DNA of 64,000 nt from Vanilla planifolia (lineage: Eukaryota; Streptophyta; Magnoliopsida; Asparagales; Orchidaceae). The DNA lies in the NCBI GenBank assembly GCA_023846275.1, contig JAIUJO010000145.1:1013001-1077000 (forward strand), in the 5' to 3' direction. A program made the translations under genes and the position numbers. How positions within the stretch are numbered: the first letter of the stretch is position 1; each line of letters begins with the position of its first letter. Positions 36,681-49,700 of this stretch are shown here, in pieces. The notes beneath the pieces are model-generated. The model had not been told where the DNA came from. It did no database searches and saw only the letters and a program-made list of their open reading frames with translations.

Positions 36681-39600
36681 AACTTACACCAATAGTAATA
36701 AATATTTCTTTGAAAATGATTTCAAGAAAAATAGAAAATATAACATCATAAAACAATGCAAAAATAACAGTGCAAGTATAAATATTAAACAAAATAAAGA
36801 AATTATGAAAATTGTAAAATATTATTAATAAAATGTATAAAATATCAATAATTTGTGATTTAAAAAACAATATTCATTAAAAATATTCTTGGGAAATAAA
36901 AGCTTCATATCTATGATAAAAGCGCATAAATAACAAAAAAATAACAATACATAAATTATGTGAATTCATTGACAAAAAGTTTCATTTAAATAAAAAATTT
37001 GTTTATCTTCTATTTCACAAAAATATTATAATAAAAGTACAAAAAAGTAAATTTATTGCATCAAAATAATTTTAAGGCATTATGCCTTTGTAAATTATAA
37101 AATATATAACATAAAAAAATGTTGTTTACATGAAAAAAATTTAAAATTTTCAAAATAAGTTACATAATATATTAATAAAACAATTCATTAAATACTCTTC
37201 TAAATGTATGAAGAATCAAAAGGAATTTCTAGCAACTGAAATGAATGATGTTATGCAATGCAAATAAGAAAGCACAAAACACTTAAATTGTTAAAGCACT
37301 CCTAATTTACAATTTTAATATTTTTCTGTAATGCAATTGTTATGTGAAAGCAATTCATCAAAAAATTAGAGCTTCATGAAAGATAACAAGTGTAAATTGA
37401 TTAACAAAGAAAATCACAAATATTTATAACTATTTTAATAACATGTAAATCCTTTATCCAAAATATGAAATGCACAAAAAACTTCTTATAATTGAAGACT
37501 TTTTGTTAATGCAATTATCACAAATGAGTAATGTTGTTATTAGAAACTATAATATTTAAAAAAGTTATGTTAGTATAGCAAAATTTAAAAAATTTAAGAT
37601 GAGGAAAAAAAAGAAAATGACAAAAGGAGAGAATATATATTTAATTAAAGAATACATTAATGGCATTCTTTAATAAGGAAAGACAAATGGCACCTTATTG
37701 GTTTCAGAAGTTTTTAAAGAATTAAAGATAAACAAAAAGTAATTAAAATAAAAGAATATTTAAAACTTTAAAAAATTTGCATAACTCACATGTTGATATA
37801 TATAGAAAATGCCTAAAAATTAATATAATAGAATATCTAAAATATTATCAAAATGTGCATAACAACTAGTTAAGTAGAATGAAAATTTATAAGATTGATA
37901 TGTTCACCAAACCTAAAATTTTAAAGATGCTTAGGATGGATGTAGAGAAGGCTTATGGACATGTGAGATTGCTTTCATCTTATCATAGCACCTAAATATG
38001 GGTATCACTATTGACAAGCATGAATTTTCATTTTTATTATTTCATTTTTTATTATGCATATATTTTTATTTTAATCAAATAGAAGAATAAATTTCATTAC
38101 TACTACTCACCACTAAAATGCTATTTCCTATCTATTCTTACAACTTTTGAAATGGTACGACAATTTACTACTTATATATATTTCCTTTAACAATTTTAAT
38201 TTTCAAAAGTCCTTGTGATTTTTTAATTTTAAATATTTTTAATTGCCTTTATTTCATTTTTTATGACTCTTTGTTTGAAAGTAAATTAATTTTTTTTGTG
38301 TCGTAATTCATTTATATTTCAAATTAATTTAAAATTTTATTTATAACATTCATTTTTATTTCTTTTCTAGTGGGTTATTCATCTATAAAAACATATAGCG
38401 TTACCTAGAAAGTTACTTCTTAAATTTTTTTTTGCATAGTTTAATATTTAATATTTTTAATAAATAAAAGTATACTTATATTAATATTTATGTAAAATGT
38501 TTATAAAATTTCTGTTTTTTATTTTAATAAACAAAATAATTTATTTTTCCAAACAATAAATAAACCTTTCGCCACCTAAAATATTTCATTTTTGTTTTAT
38601 AGCAAGATTTTTTTAAAAAAATGAAACTAAATTATTATGATATGAAATGCTAAAAAATTAAATTAAAAGAATAATTGAAATAAGGAAATTTTTTGTACAA
38701 CATAAAAAGCTTTTTATAATATTTGAATAAAGTGAAAAAATATAAAATAAGTTATTAGTTAGAAAATTTTAAAAATTGTAATGAACTAATTCATCTTATT
38801 CATAATTTTAAATTATTGGTGCAAACATTTACCCAAAATAGTATTTAGGCAATATAAAATCTTTACAAAAATGCTGCTATGAAAGATAAATCAATAAAGT
38901 GAAGTACAACATAATGGACAAAACTAAAAGTTGAAATCACATATGAAATATTTTAAAAAATAGTTATTTAGCCCTATATAATATCATTGTAAAAAAAACA
39001 TAATAAAAGTTAAAAAAAAGTAAAAGCAAATGCTAGTTTTTAGAAGATATTTTGTTAGAAAAAATTTCTAAATAATACTCTTATAAAGGTGTAATGAAAA
39101 TAAATTTTAAATATTTTATTTTTTTAACATGTCAAAAAAATTAATGTTATTATAATATAATAAAAAATGGTTGTCTACCGAAACAGTGTGAATAAGAAAA
39201 AGTAACTAACATATTTTTAATAGATCAGTATGCATTAGTTTCAAATTATTTTATTAAAACTCATAGTGGTAACCTAAAAATAGTACCAAATCTATATGTT
39301 GATAACTTTGTGCATAATTATCAATAGAATATTTTTTCATTAAAAAAGTATGAAACTTGATTCTTAATGATTATAAAGACAGATACCAAATAAAAAAGAT
39401 AATTATATAAAAAATATTTTGATTATTTAAAAGAATGAGTGTTACAAATAATTGATAAGTATCTATACAAATAAATAATTTACAAAGGAGTATAACGAAA
39501 TTTTAATACTAATATTAGGAAAATGGCAAAAATGTTTTGAGTAAAATTCAATTTTTAAAAGATTATTGTAATAGGTAAAATATTTTAATATATCGATAAT

Positions 39601-40864
39601 AATGATATTACAATTTCAAACATAAACATTTTATGATTCAAATTTAAGACATAAAGCATTAAAATGAGAAAACATAAAATATTGATAACTTAATTATAAC
39701 AAGTTAACATAAATAAAAATAATATGAATAGAACCAATATATAATGTCATTTATACTGCATGTCCATAAAGATATTTTTGTTATAATTGTACTTAAAACA
39801 TATTTTATTCACAAATACTAATCCCAAGTTAAAAAATAATTTTCATGTAGAATAAAATACTTATAACATTCTAATTGTGATAACTTTTCCAAAAATATAT
39901 TAAATATATTAAAAAATAAAAAAAGTTAATAGAAAAGTATAATATTTTTAATATTTCTGTTATTGTAACCACAATAGATTTATGGATATATTTTAAATCA
40001 CGTACACTCTACATATATGTGGAAAAGTATAAAGTATTAAAAAAAAATTATGTAAATTTATAAAATATTTTTAATAACTTAACAAAAATAAATATTTCAT
40101 TTTAATTGCGGATTGATATTCAAAATGTTTTATAAAATAATATTGTTTGATATAACGCTCATGTTGCTATTATATTTTAAAAATTAAGATGATTAAAAAT
40201 ACATCTAATTTTGCAAACAAACTATCTTAAACATGCAAGTACTATATATAAAATTAAAGAAACATATATTAGTTATATTAAAAAAGGAAAAGACATTAAA
40301 ATTTCCATGTAATAAATTAAGGATGGGTTTTCTTAGTAATCTAAAGTTTATGAGACTTAAATTTAAGAAAATTTTTTTTAAAAAAAATTATGTCATTCTT
40401 ATAGATAATAATGTACATTGAATATTATAAATGATATTTTTTTGTGAAGTTGAAAAGAAAGTTCTATATAATGTGAGCATGACAATTGTTTTGAAAAAAT
40501 ATTGCCTGGAATAAGCAAGTAATTATTAAAACCTAAAAAGTATAAAATGACAAAAAGTTTCCAAAATGTTAATGGTAATAAATTTAAAAAATAAATAACA
40601 TAAAATATAAATACATAAATTCTTTAAAAAATAAAAATTATCTATTTATAGAATGGGTAAAATTTTTGAACATATAATCAAAAAATAATCTATTACATGA
40701 AAGTGAATTTTTTAATTGTATGATATCTTAACTAGAAAAATCACAATAAATAGAAACATGGATAGTTTCTCATTTGAATAAAATATAATAGAATACAAAG
40801 AGATCATTAAGAAAAATAAAATTTCATGAGCAAGTAAAAAAATTTATTAAAAACAACAATCTTT

Positions 40865-40920
<56 letters not shown>

Positions 40921-43260
40921 TGTTAGAATAATAGTAATATAGAATATTCAATAATTATTTGAAACAAATTTAAAGAACTAATTTCAATTTTTATTATACT
41001 TGTAGAATAAAAGATATTTTCAATAATAAAAGATTTCTTCCATTATGGCACATGTCATATATGAGCTATTATACGTAGCAAATGCTTATACCATTTAAAA
41101 AACTGGTATTAATTTTTAAATTAAATAACTAAAAAAATAGTTGTGATAAACGTAATAAAGAATTGTCGAAAAGATAAATATCTATCATTAGTATTGCAAA
41201 ACATTAAAAATATCTTAACAAAATTAATGGAGTTAATAAAATAAGCAAAACAATTACCATGCCGAAGATAAAATTCAAAAATAATATTCTCATTTTGGCA
41301 AACATGATAAATATTTAGGAAGAGATGAAGTCAAATAATATGTGAAATTGTTTATAAATTTTATGAGGCAAAATATGCAAGATCGGATGAGTGAATTATG
41401 TATTTAATAATTTTTTAATTATAAAATTGTTGGAGAAAAATTTTTACACTAAAAAGTTAAAATTATTTTTTGAAATACTATTTTCAAAATGGGAGTGGTC
41501 AACATTAAATGAAATAAATAAACATTTTTAAATGATTATGCCAAACCTTGAGCCTATATCCACCCCAAAAGACTAATCAGATTTCTACTAATCAATCTTT
41601 TTCATCAAAGCTAATAAACGAAAGGCACATAGATAATCTAATGAGACACCAAAGTCTATAAAAAAGTTTGAGTACACAAAAATGATTACAGCAATTTTAA
41701 AAATTTTTGCTGCAAAGAAGGCATGAAAATAAAAAAAATACATTTTTTGTAAAATCATAAATTTAAAGACATATTTAAAATTTTTGAATTAATATATAAT
41801 GCCAAATAATTATATCTTGCATCATATGAATTATTAAATATTGACCAAAATTTTTTTTTAAAACTTTTATAAATTATTTTAAGTAAAAGTGAAATAACAC
41901 TTAAAAATATTACTAACATAAAATAAAATTTTCTTAGTAAATCAATATTTCGAAATGTTAATTTTTTTACAATGACATGTTAAATATAATAAATATTTTT
42001 AAGAAATTTAACCTATCAAAAAATGAAGAAACTATTCAACAAAATATAGTTGTTATGTTACACAAATACAACACAAGTGTATAGCATTTTGTGCAAAGAT
42101 TATCTTTAATACTTGGTTAAAAAATAAATTTGAAAATACATGAATTATATATGATTAACATTAAAAAATTAAAGGCCATTAAAATATCTACATACTATAT
42201 TAACAAAACGTTTTTCTACTGTAAATCAAGAAATTTAGAAAGTTGAAAAGTATAAAAAATGACAATAATGAAATGACCAAAAAAATAATATTTACATAAA
42301 TTTACAAAATAGTATTCATAATATTTATGTCTTAACTAATGTACAAAGAAAAAATATGTTATATGAAAAATAAAAAACATGGTAAACGTTGATTATTTTA
42401 AATCTTAAAATGTTTAAGCAAAATAAGTGAGAAAATTATAAAATTATTTATAAGGTTTATGTGATTTACTTATAAAGTGTTTGATTAAAGTTTTATTAAA
42501 CAAATTAATTGATTAAGTAATTAGAAGTAGGTAGGCTATGTGACATAAATGAATGATATAAAACATGACATTCAAAACAATAATGGATCAAAAATCTCCC
42601 ATGTTATAAAAATAAAAAATGGCATAAAATATTTAGAAATAGAAAACAAACATGTAAAATTTATTTGTTTGACATATTCATGAGAGAATATTCTGACTTG
42701 TGCATAAAAAAAATTTAGTTTTCTTATTATTACAAATAGAAAAGACTTAAATATTTAAATTATATAATTTAAAGAAATAATAAAATCATTAACATAATAT
42801 GATACTTTAATTTAAAAAAATCAAGAAAATTAATTTAACAAAAGATTTGAGTATCTTGAAAATAAATTAGCATGAACATTTTTGTTAACATATGCCAAAT
42901 AAATTTAATTTCCTAAATAGAAATTGCTATGAATTTTAACATATTAAGATGTCATTATTCTAACAACAGAAAAGTGGCTTAAAACTATGTACACATATCG
43001 TCTAAAAAATTTTCTTATTCTAACCCCAAATTTAAAAATATAATTAAATCTGATGAAAATAAAAAAGTTAAGATATCTAATGGAATTTTAAAATCTTAAA
43101 AATTATTTTTGTTGCAGTGAACAAAAAATATTACCTTAGGAAATAATTAATGATATTTTATATTAAAAATATTTAAAATGAAAAAATTAAAATCTTAAGG
43201 AATTGTATAAAAATTAAATCAATACAAAAGTTTAATAAAGAAAAAGAAATTGATATGGAG
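36680..43260. other. extremely AT-rich expanse 2
   Basis: About 6.6 kb, again very AT-rich and mostly A-rich on the + strand except for a T-rich block near 38,020-38,600. No gene, RNA or transposon domain was recognised. A slightly more balanced island at about 41,530-41,700 also gave no match. Degenerate copies of the 'gcacaaaacactt' word appear near 37,272 and 37,472, about 200 bases apart. Confidence 0.6.
40871..40919. repeat. (AT)n microsatellite, about 24 units
   Basis: An uninterrupted AT dinucleotide run of about 49 bases, the longest perfect dinucleotide repeat in the window. Confidence 0.97.
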
Positions 43261-44400
43261 ACATTTCATTTCAATTTTTAGATCCCATTTTATAGAGTAA
43301 GCTAAAAAACTATTTGAGATAACTCTATGAAGATATTATGTAGTAATTGTTTTTGAGCTTTTATGAGTATGTTCTTAGAACTAGTGAAATTTAAAAATTG
43401 TGATGTGGCATGGCATACATACACCTGAAGATTGATTGAAGATTGATGGCTCTACATAATGGCTTGATGAACTTCCTGATCTAGAGTCAAGTGGGTTTAC
43501 TTAATATTTTTTTGCCAAACTATTTTAAGATCTTATGTTCATTACATTTTAATTAGGAAAACTATTAAACCATTTCTTTATAGATAAGTTGTAATTACTT
43601 TAAAAAAAAGAAGCAATCATTCCAATTAAACCATTCCTCTTGAGTTTCATTCTGCATGTTTAGCTTTAGGACACATGGTATTCAGTAAAAAACATCATAA
43701 AATCATAATATCTGATATAAATTAAGAAATTAAGCTTAAAATAAGCATAGTTGTTTCTTTAGTTCATGGTCATCAAGCATGATGTCTAATGTTAGATATG
43801 TGTGATGTAGCTTTTATAGTCATTTAGTAGTTAAAATTACAACTATAAATGGGTCATATATTTACAATGATCTCATTTTGCATATATGAATTTCATTTGA
43901 GGTAGAAATATAAAGTGTGAACATTCTTTTACAACTTATCTATCTTGTCATATTCTTTTTAATGTTCTAAGAGCTGAGTTATTCTACATATTTATACAAA
44001 CTCCTTTTCATTTGTGTAAAATTTTTATTTCTTATTAGAATCCCAAGTCTCGATTAAACAAAAATTGAGTTGAACATGTATGATATAACTTTTAATATTG
44101 ATATTATTCTTCATTTAACAATTAATGTCAATCCCCTTCTTATTAGTATGTTGTATCTTCCATATAAGAGTAGGCATTTTTTTTTGTGTTTTTGCATATC
44201 TTCCATAAAAAAAGAAAAATGTTCTACTTGTGTGATTCATTTCTTTTCATTCATTGTTTACAGGACTAAAGAATAAAATTTCATAATGTTGTTATAGAAA
44301 TACGATATTCTTTATGTGTATGACTTTTTTGTTAAGTTAAAATTTGTTAACAAAAAAATTATCATATTATTGTAAGCTTATATGGCACAAAACATTCCTA
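43260..44400. other. unassigned DNA upstream of the LINE
   Basis: About 1.1 kb before the LINE reverse transcriptase relic. An endonuclease domain of the LINE would be expected here if the copy were longer, but no endonuclease motif was recognised, which suggests a 5'-truncated insertion. Confidence 0.4.
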
Positions 44401-46215
44401 ACAGATCTATATATTATTGAATTACTTCAGAAGACTTAAGGAAATAAAGTTACCACCAAATAATAAAATAATGCAAGATATCACCAAGGAGGAAATAAGG
44501 ATATAAATTTTAATAAGAACTTAGATAGCACTCTAGCCCAAATGTTTTTAATGGAAAATTCTTCACTAATTAATTGGATTTAATCTCAAATGTTTGTTTA
44601 TTGTACCAAAGTAATTTTTATAAAACCTCCAATTCTTTGGGAGATTTTAGGCTCAAACATTACATAATTCATAAGTCTCATAACCTAGAAATCCTTGTTG
44701 ATTTCAGACAAAATATTCTTGAAAACATCATGAAAATAATATTCACAATGATTTTTGCTGATTAAATATAACAAGTTTTTGATAGGTTGATTTCTCTAAA
44801 GAAAACTAGTTTTATAAATGTAGACATATTCTACAAAAAATATTTTAAGTTTAGTAATTAGTATACTCCCTTATCAATAAAAATAAAGTGACAATTTTAT
44901 TGTTAAGTAGGATTTGAGGAATCTGAATAACACATATCATGGAAATTTCTTTGTAAGACACTTTGCAAGCAAAATGTTAATAGCAATTTATTAAGGTGCT
45001 TACTAATTATATTTGCAATACAAGGATATCAATAATCATTAGTGGATCATTAAGTAACTTTTTTCAACTCTCAAACAATACTAATCAAGGGAATCCTATA
45101 TATCCTTACATTTTCATCCCATTCATGGAGTTCTTCAAAATAAGCCCTCATAACACTTTTGTTCAAAAAAGAATGATAGTATATGGACAACGTATATAAG
45201 CTATACCTATCACTCTCCTAGCTTATGCAAACAACATAATTATAATTATTATAGAACATCAAAAAACTATTATTAATCTTAGTCAGCTTCTATAGCTCTT
45301 CCAACACTCTACAAGGTTCTTAAATATAATAATTAAAAGTGAGGAGATCTCTAGAAATAGAAAGAGTATATGCCACGAAAATCAAATCTATATGGGTTCA
45401 AGATTGCATTCCTTTTGCTTATTTGTGCTACACACTATATATAGGTTAGAAGAAAGTTTCTTATTTTCAAAATTTGATTGATAAAATTAGAAAAAGATTT
45501 CCTTAGGTGGAAAATGATGTTGTTTTCTATCAAGGATGGGCTCATTCTCACAAAGCATGTCATTTCCTCAATTCCAATATATATTGTAATGACTAGTAAA
45601 CTCCTAATGTAGTTTTATAATAGATTTAAAAAGTAATGACTTGACTTTTATTGGGAGACAATGAAGGAAATCTTAAGCATCACTTGACAAGAAAAAAAAA
45701 TAATTTCCTATTAGAAGAAACTTGCCATGATGTTTAGAAAATCAAGAAAATGATGAAACATTTTATGTAAACCTTAATTAGTAGATACTCACGAACAACA
45801 TTTTGTGGTCTAACTACTTCTCAATAAAACACCAACGCTTTGATGCATCAATAATGAAATCCAACACATGGGTTAGCATTCAAAGGATGAAACTTTTAAT
45901 TACAAAGAATGTAAATTGGTCTAACACAATGAATCTATTTTATATGGCTTCTAACTTGTGATTTGTTGTTTAGTTGTCATTCTACCTAGGTTTATTTGAG
46001 ATGAAAAGAGCTAATTCTAAAATTTAGATGAAAATTATGAAGAACCAAATGCCATTTAAAGATGTTAATGTTAACGTGGATAATATTAAAAAATGTGGCA
46101 TTTCCATTTAACTTAATGAACCTAAACTTCCAACTCATTTTAGTGTTCCAACCATGTCCATATGAGGAATCAATTGTCCATGCTTTTTTATTATAAAGAA
46201 GATAAATAAGTGTGG
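44400..46215 (+). mobile_element. L1-like LINE reverse transcriptase relic
   Basis: Decayed ORF2 of a plant L1-type non-LTR retrotransposon on the + strand. In order: SLGDFRLKHYI near 44,630 (family pattern 'DFRPISLCN'); ISIIISGSLSNFF then QGNPIYPYIFIP at about 45,030-45,120 (family 'FSVLVNG...GFF...RQGDPLSPYLF'); LAYANNII at about 45,217-45,240, the position of the catalytic YADD/FADD box with both aspartates changed to asparagine; TKHVISSIPIY near 45,555-45,590 (family 'LIKSVLSSIPIYxLS'); and near 46,155 CPYEESIVHAF, resembling the zinc-binding reverse-transcriptase tail 'CP.C...EE..H.F'. Many stops and frameshifts. No endonuclease domain, 3' end or poly(A) tail was recognised. The 46.0-46.2 kb end is approximate. 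Confidence 0.85.
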
Positions 46216-46900
46216 GATATTTTTGAAAATAACTTACCCATTATGCAACTTAATACCTATAAAATCATGAAATGAATTACATCATGCACAGGAATGGTAA
46301 AATGAAATTTGCATTAGAGAGGTCATAATCACACTACCCACTTTAATATTATAGAATATTGGAAAAGCTGACATAGTCAAGAATATTGAGTAATTAAGTG
46401 AAATAGTAATAAATGTTATATATGTAATATTAAAGAGAATTGTAGCCTGACGATAAGCTTTTCTCCAATAAACTTTTTAGGAATATGTCAAACGAATTAT
46501 TTTGTGAATCATAGATTAATTGTTAAGAACTTTGGAAAAAATAATGGAACCAATTAGTGGTTACATCAATGATCTGGATGTAGTTAAAAATCATTGGTAA
46601 GATGTTATTCATCAATTGAGGTGTTATTGTAGTTAGAATTATTAGAAACAATTTAAAGGAAATGTGTTTACAATTTTTTTAATATTTAAATAAATCAAAT
46701 AACACATAAATTCAATGTAATAACCATAGCTAGGTGTCTTCAATTATGCAACAAATTGCAAATTAGCAATTTAAAAATTTTAGTGGATTGTAGTGTGTTA
46801 ATGAATCTATTCGAAGATCGAGAAAATATGCAATGGGGGTTAGCAAATTGCATGATGTAAGCATTGAAACTAGTTTGGTAAACATAAAGTGGAGCTTAGT
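46215..46900. other. unassigned DNA between LINE and copia trace
   Basis: No feature recognised. It may include the decayed LINE 3' untranslated region. Confidence 0.3.
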
Positions 46901-47030
46901 ATGCAAAGAAATAATAATTTGGCCATATCTTTTGCTAATAAAACTACAATAAAAAATTCAACTCATGTAGTGATGGAACATCAATTCTTGATAAATGAAA
47001 AGTTGTTATCAATATAGAGAAATTATAGCT
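46900..47030 (+). mobile_element. possible copia RNase H fragment
   Basis: A short + strand reading, NNNLAISFANKTTIKNSTHV followed by a HQFLINEKLL phrase, matches the Ty1/copia RNase H pattern 'CDNKSAIxxAxNPxxHxRTKHIExxxHFIREK'. It is isolated, short and old. No other part of this element was recognised around it. Confidence 0.4.
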
Positions 47031-48235
47031 TCCATATATTTTTCCAACTTAGAGGGCATGACATTTAAAATATGGAGTAATTTTCTTACTACAGTGGAGT
47101 AGAATTAAGCTATTCGAGGATTATTTCTATTTTGTATCATACAAATATTATTTTCGTAAGATAAGTACTTCTACGTTTCAGAGTTACTATTCTTGTGAAA
47201 CGAAAATCATAACATAAAAATAGTTGAACAACAATAGATGCTGTGTACCGCTCATCTTAGTGCATTATTTTCTTAATACAACTTCAACAACTAATGGATC
47301 AAGAAAGTGTGTAACAAAGTAACATCCTTCAAAATATAGTATTATTATGATGTAAAACTTCTTCAAATCATAACATTATGTAAGGAAAAACTAGCTATCA
47401 TTATAGCATGCTATATGTGGAAGCTCAGACAAGTTTGAAGGTTCATAAAGAATTTTAGACAATAGACTGATATGATCTACATTGATTATGTTGTCATCCA
47501 TTTACACTTCATTATCATTAATACAATTCAACCTATGATGTAGTATTATTGTAAAAATTTTTTTCTAAGTAGAATAGTTAGAATGAATATTCAAATATGA
47601 GCATAAGAATAGCATCTCAACACTTATACTAAATAGACTCAATCTTTGTTTACGTTGGACTAATATGATTGGCGTCTTTCAATACAAACATACCATTTCA
47701 ATGATATGTACATGAACATCAGGCATACGAAAATTGGGAAGAGCACAACAAGAACTTTGTCTCCATATTGTAATCACATGCATGAAGCTTACTTACTTCC
47801 ATATTATAATGGATTCTCACCGTTTTGGTTGACGAGTTCAAGAACTTCTGTTTCACATTCCTATAGAACAGTTAGAAGCAAAATAAAATAGCATATAGGG
47901 CAATGTATAACACATTTATTAGATGAGTAAAAAAATGTGAATTAGGCCAAATATTTCTTAAAGTCCTGTAAGAGAATTTCAAACATATGATTTAAAATGA
48001 TCTCAAGCTATTTAGAAGAAAGACAAACCAATTTATATTGTATCATAATCATTTTTTACTAGAAATTCCTAATATGAAGAATAATGCCATATTACAAAAA
48101 AATGATGAACAAAGATGTGGCTTACGCTACCAAATCCTTTTTTCTTATTGGAAGGGTTGTTATTATTAATTTAATATTTAAATCTAACCATATATGCACT
48201 CTTAGTGATAACATGGTCATAGTGGTGATTATCAT
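47030..48235. other. unassigned DNA
   Basis: About 1.2 kb with no recognised feature. A 61-codon open frame at 47,706-47,891 (+) matches no known family. Confidence 0.35.
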
Positions 48236-48420
48236 TATAATTTCGTAACTTCAATAATTTTTCGGATTGGCGTAGCTAAGATCAATATAATGCCCAATGA
48301 TTTATTAGATTTAGGACTAAAGGGATTAAGGGTATGGCCAAACATTATTAATGTAGCATAGGTATTAGGAACTCCTATAATAAGATTTATGATGGAAGGT
48401 AATGATGAAAAGGGTGACAA
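48235..48420 (+). mobile_element. possible gypsy retropepsin-like fragment
   Basis: The + strand reading INIMPNDLLDLGLKGL at about 48,275-48,325 resembles the Ty3/gypsy protease pattern 'INILP..LL..LGL..L.P....I.MAD'. The 68-codon open frame on the opposite strand is then only its shadow. A short, isolated and weak match. Confidence 0.28.
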
Positions 48421-49700
48421 TAATGCTAGAGATAAAATCAAATCATAATTTAGGTATCAGATAATCAACTAAAATAACTAGATGAAAAACTATGCTTGTG
48501 TATTCTTTTAGATAAAGAAAACATTATTTCTAAAAATATAGTGCCAATATTAAAAAGGATCTATCTATTAATTCCATCATAAGGCTTTAAAAAGACTATA
48601 ATTTTAAACATAAATTAAAAAGAAAAACCTACTATACTACCACTCATTGGAAACATGCAAAAATTATATCGTTAGCAAGATAGGATGAAAATATTATGGA
48701 TAACTCATACAAAACATTAAAAATCATATTTAATTAAAAAATATAATAAACTAATAACAACAATTAAAATTCAATTGTTCAACTCAACTAATATAATAAT
48801 TTAAGTTGTCTTACATCAATGAACATTATTAAGAGACTTTCTCATGTAGTGTTTCTAGTAAATCAATGTCAAACTTAGTATTGGTCTTATAATCATGCAA
48901 AACAATTAAGTTAATTTTACATAATTGGTCGAAAACAAATATAATTAAAAATCTTATCAAAAGTTCAATTGTTTTTTTAAAGCTTATTTTAAGTTATTTA
49001 AATAACCATTATGATTCAAACCTCTACTTGTTGCGTTGCCACATTTCACTTTTCTTCTGTTATGTTTAACAATTTTCTACAAACCACATTATGTCTTCAC
49101 ATTATTTTATTTTGTACGAAGGCATGATTTTAGAACATTTGCTATGTGGTTTTTTAAATTATTCTTGAGCAATAGTGTTTTAACAACTCTACTCATGGCC
49201 TCACAATCATCTATATGTCAAAATTATTATGATTCGCATCAGCCAAGTAGCTCTCATAAGAGATAATTTTTAAATTGACTTCTCTCCTTTAACTCCAAAA
49301 AAATAATTAACATAGCAAAGTTATTAATCTTAACTACTTCAACATTAGTTGAAATTGAAAATGGCTTATGAGGGCGAAATCCTTTTCTTAGACCATTTGC
49401 AACATATTTTGAAAGCAAAATTTCAAAACAATTTTCATTGAAATTTTACTAAATTTTGATGTTGTTCTTATAACACTTGTAGCCTACTATTTTTATAAAA
49501 GGTATATTTTTTTGAACTTTAGATTCTATTTTGTAACAAATTAAACTAAATTTTTTTTGGTTATTTTAATGTTGTCTTATGAAAACATTGGTCTTGAAAG
49601 ATGTGAGCCGTTGCATTCAATATTCTAAACAAGAGCATCTCAAATTATGACTTAGTTACACTGGTTTTTATTGAACTCAAATTATAAAAACATTCATGTT
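48420..49700. other. unassigned DNA
   Basis: No feature recognised. A 76-codon open frame at 49,036-49,266 (+) lacks any known domain. Confidence 0.35.

Noticed and set aside
36900-37600. A tandem satellite with a period of about 200 bases
   Set aside because: Only two recurring words line up and the sequence between them does not align by eye.
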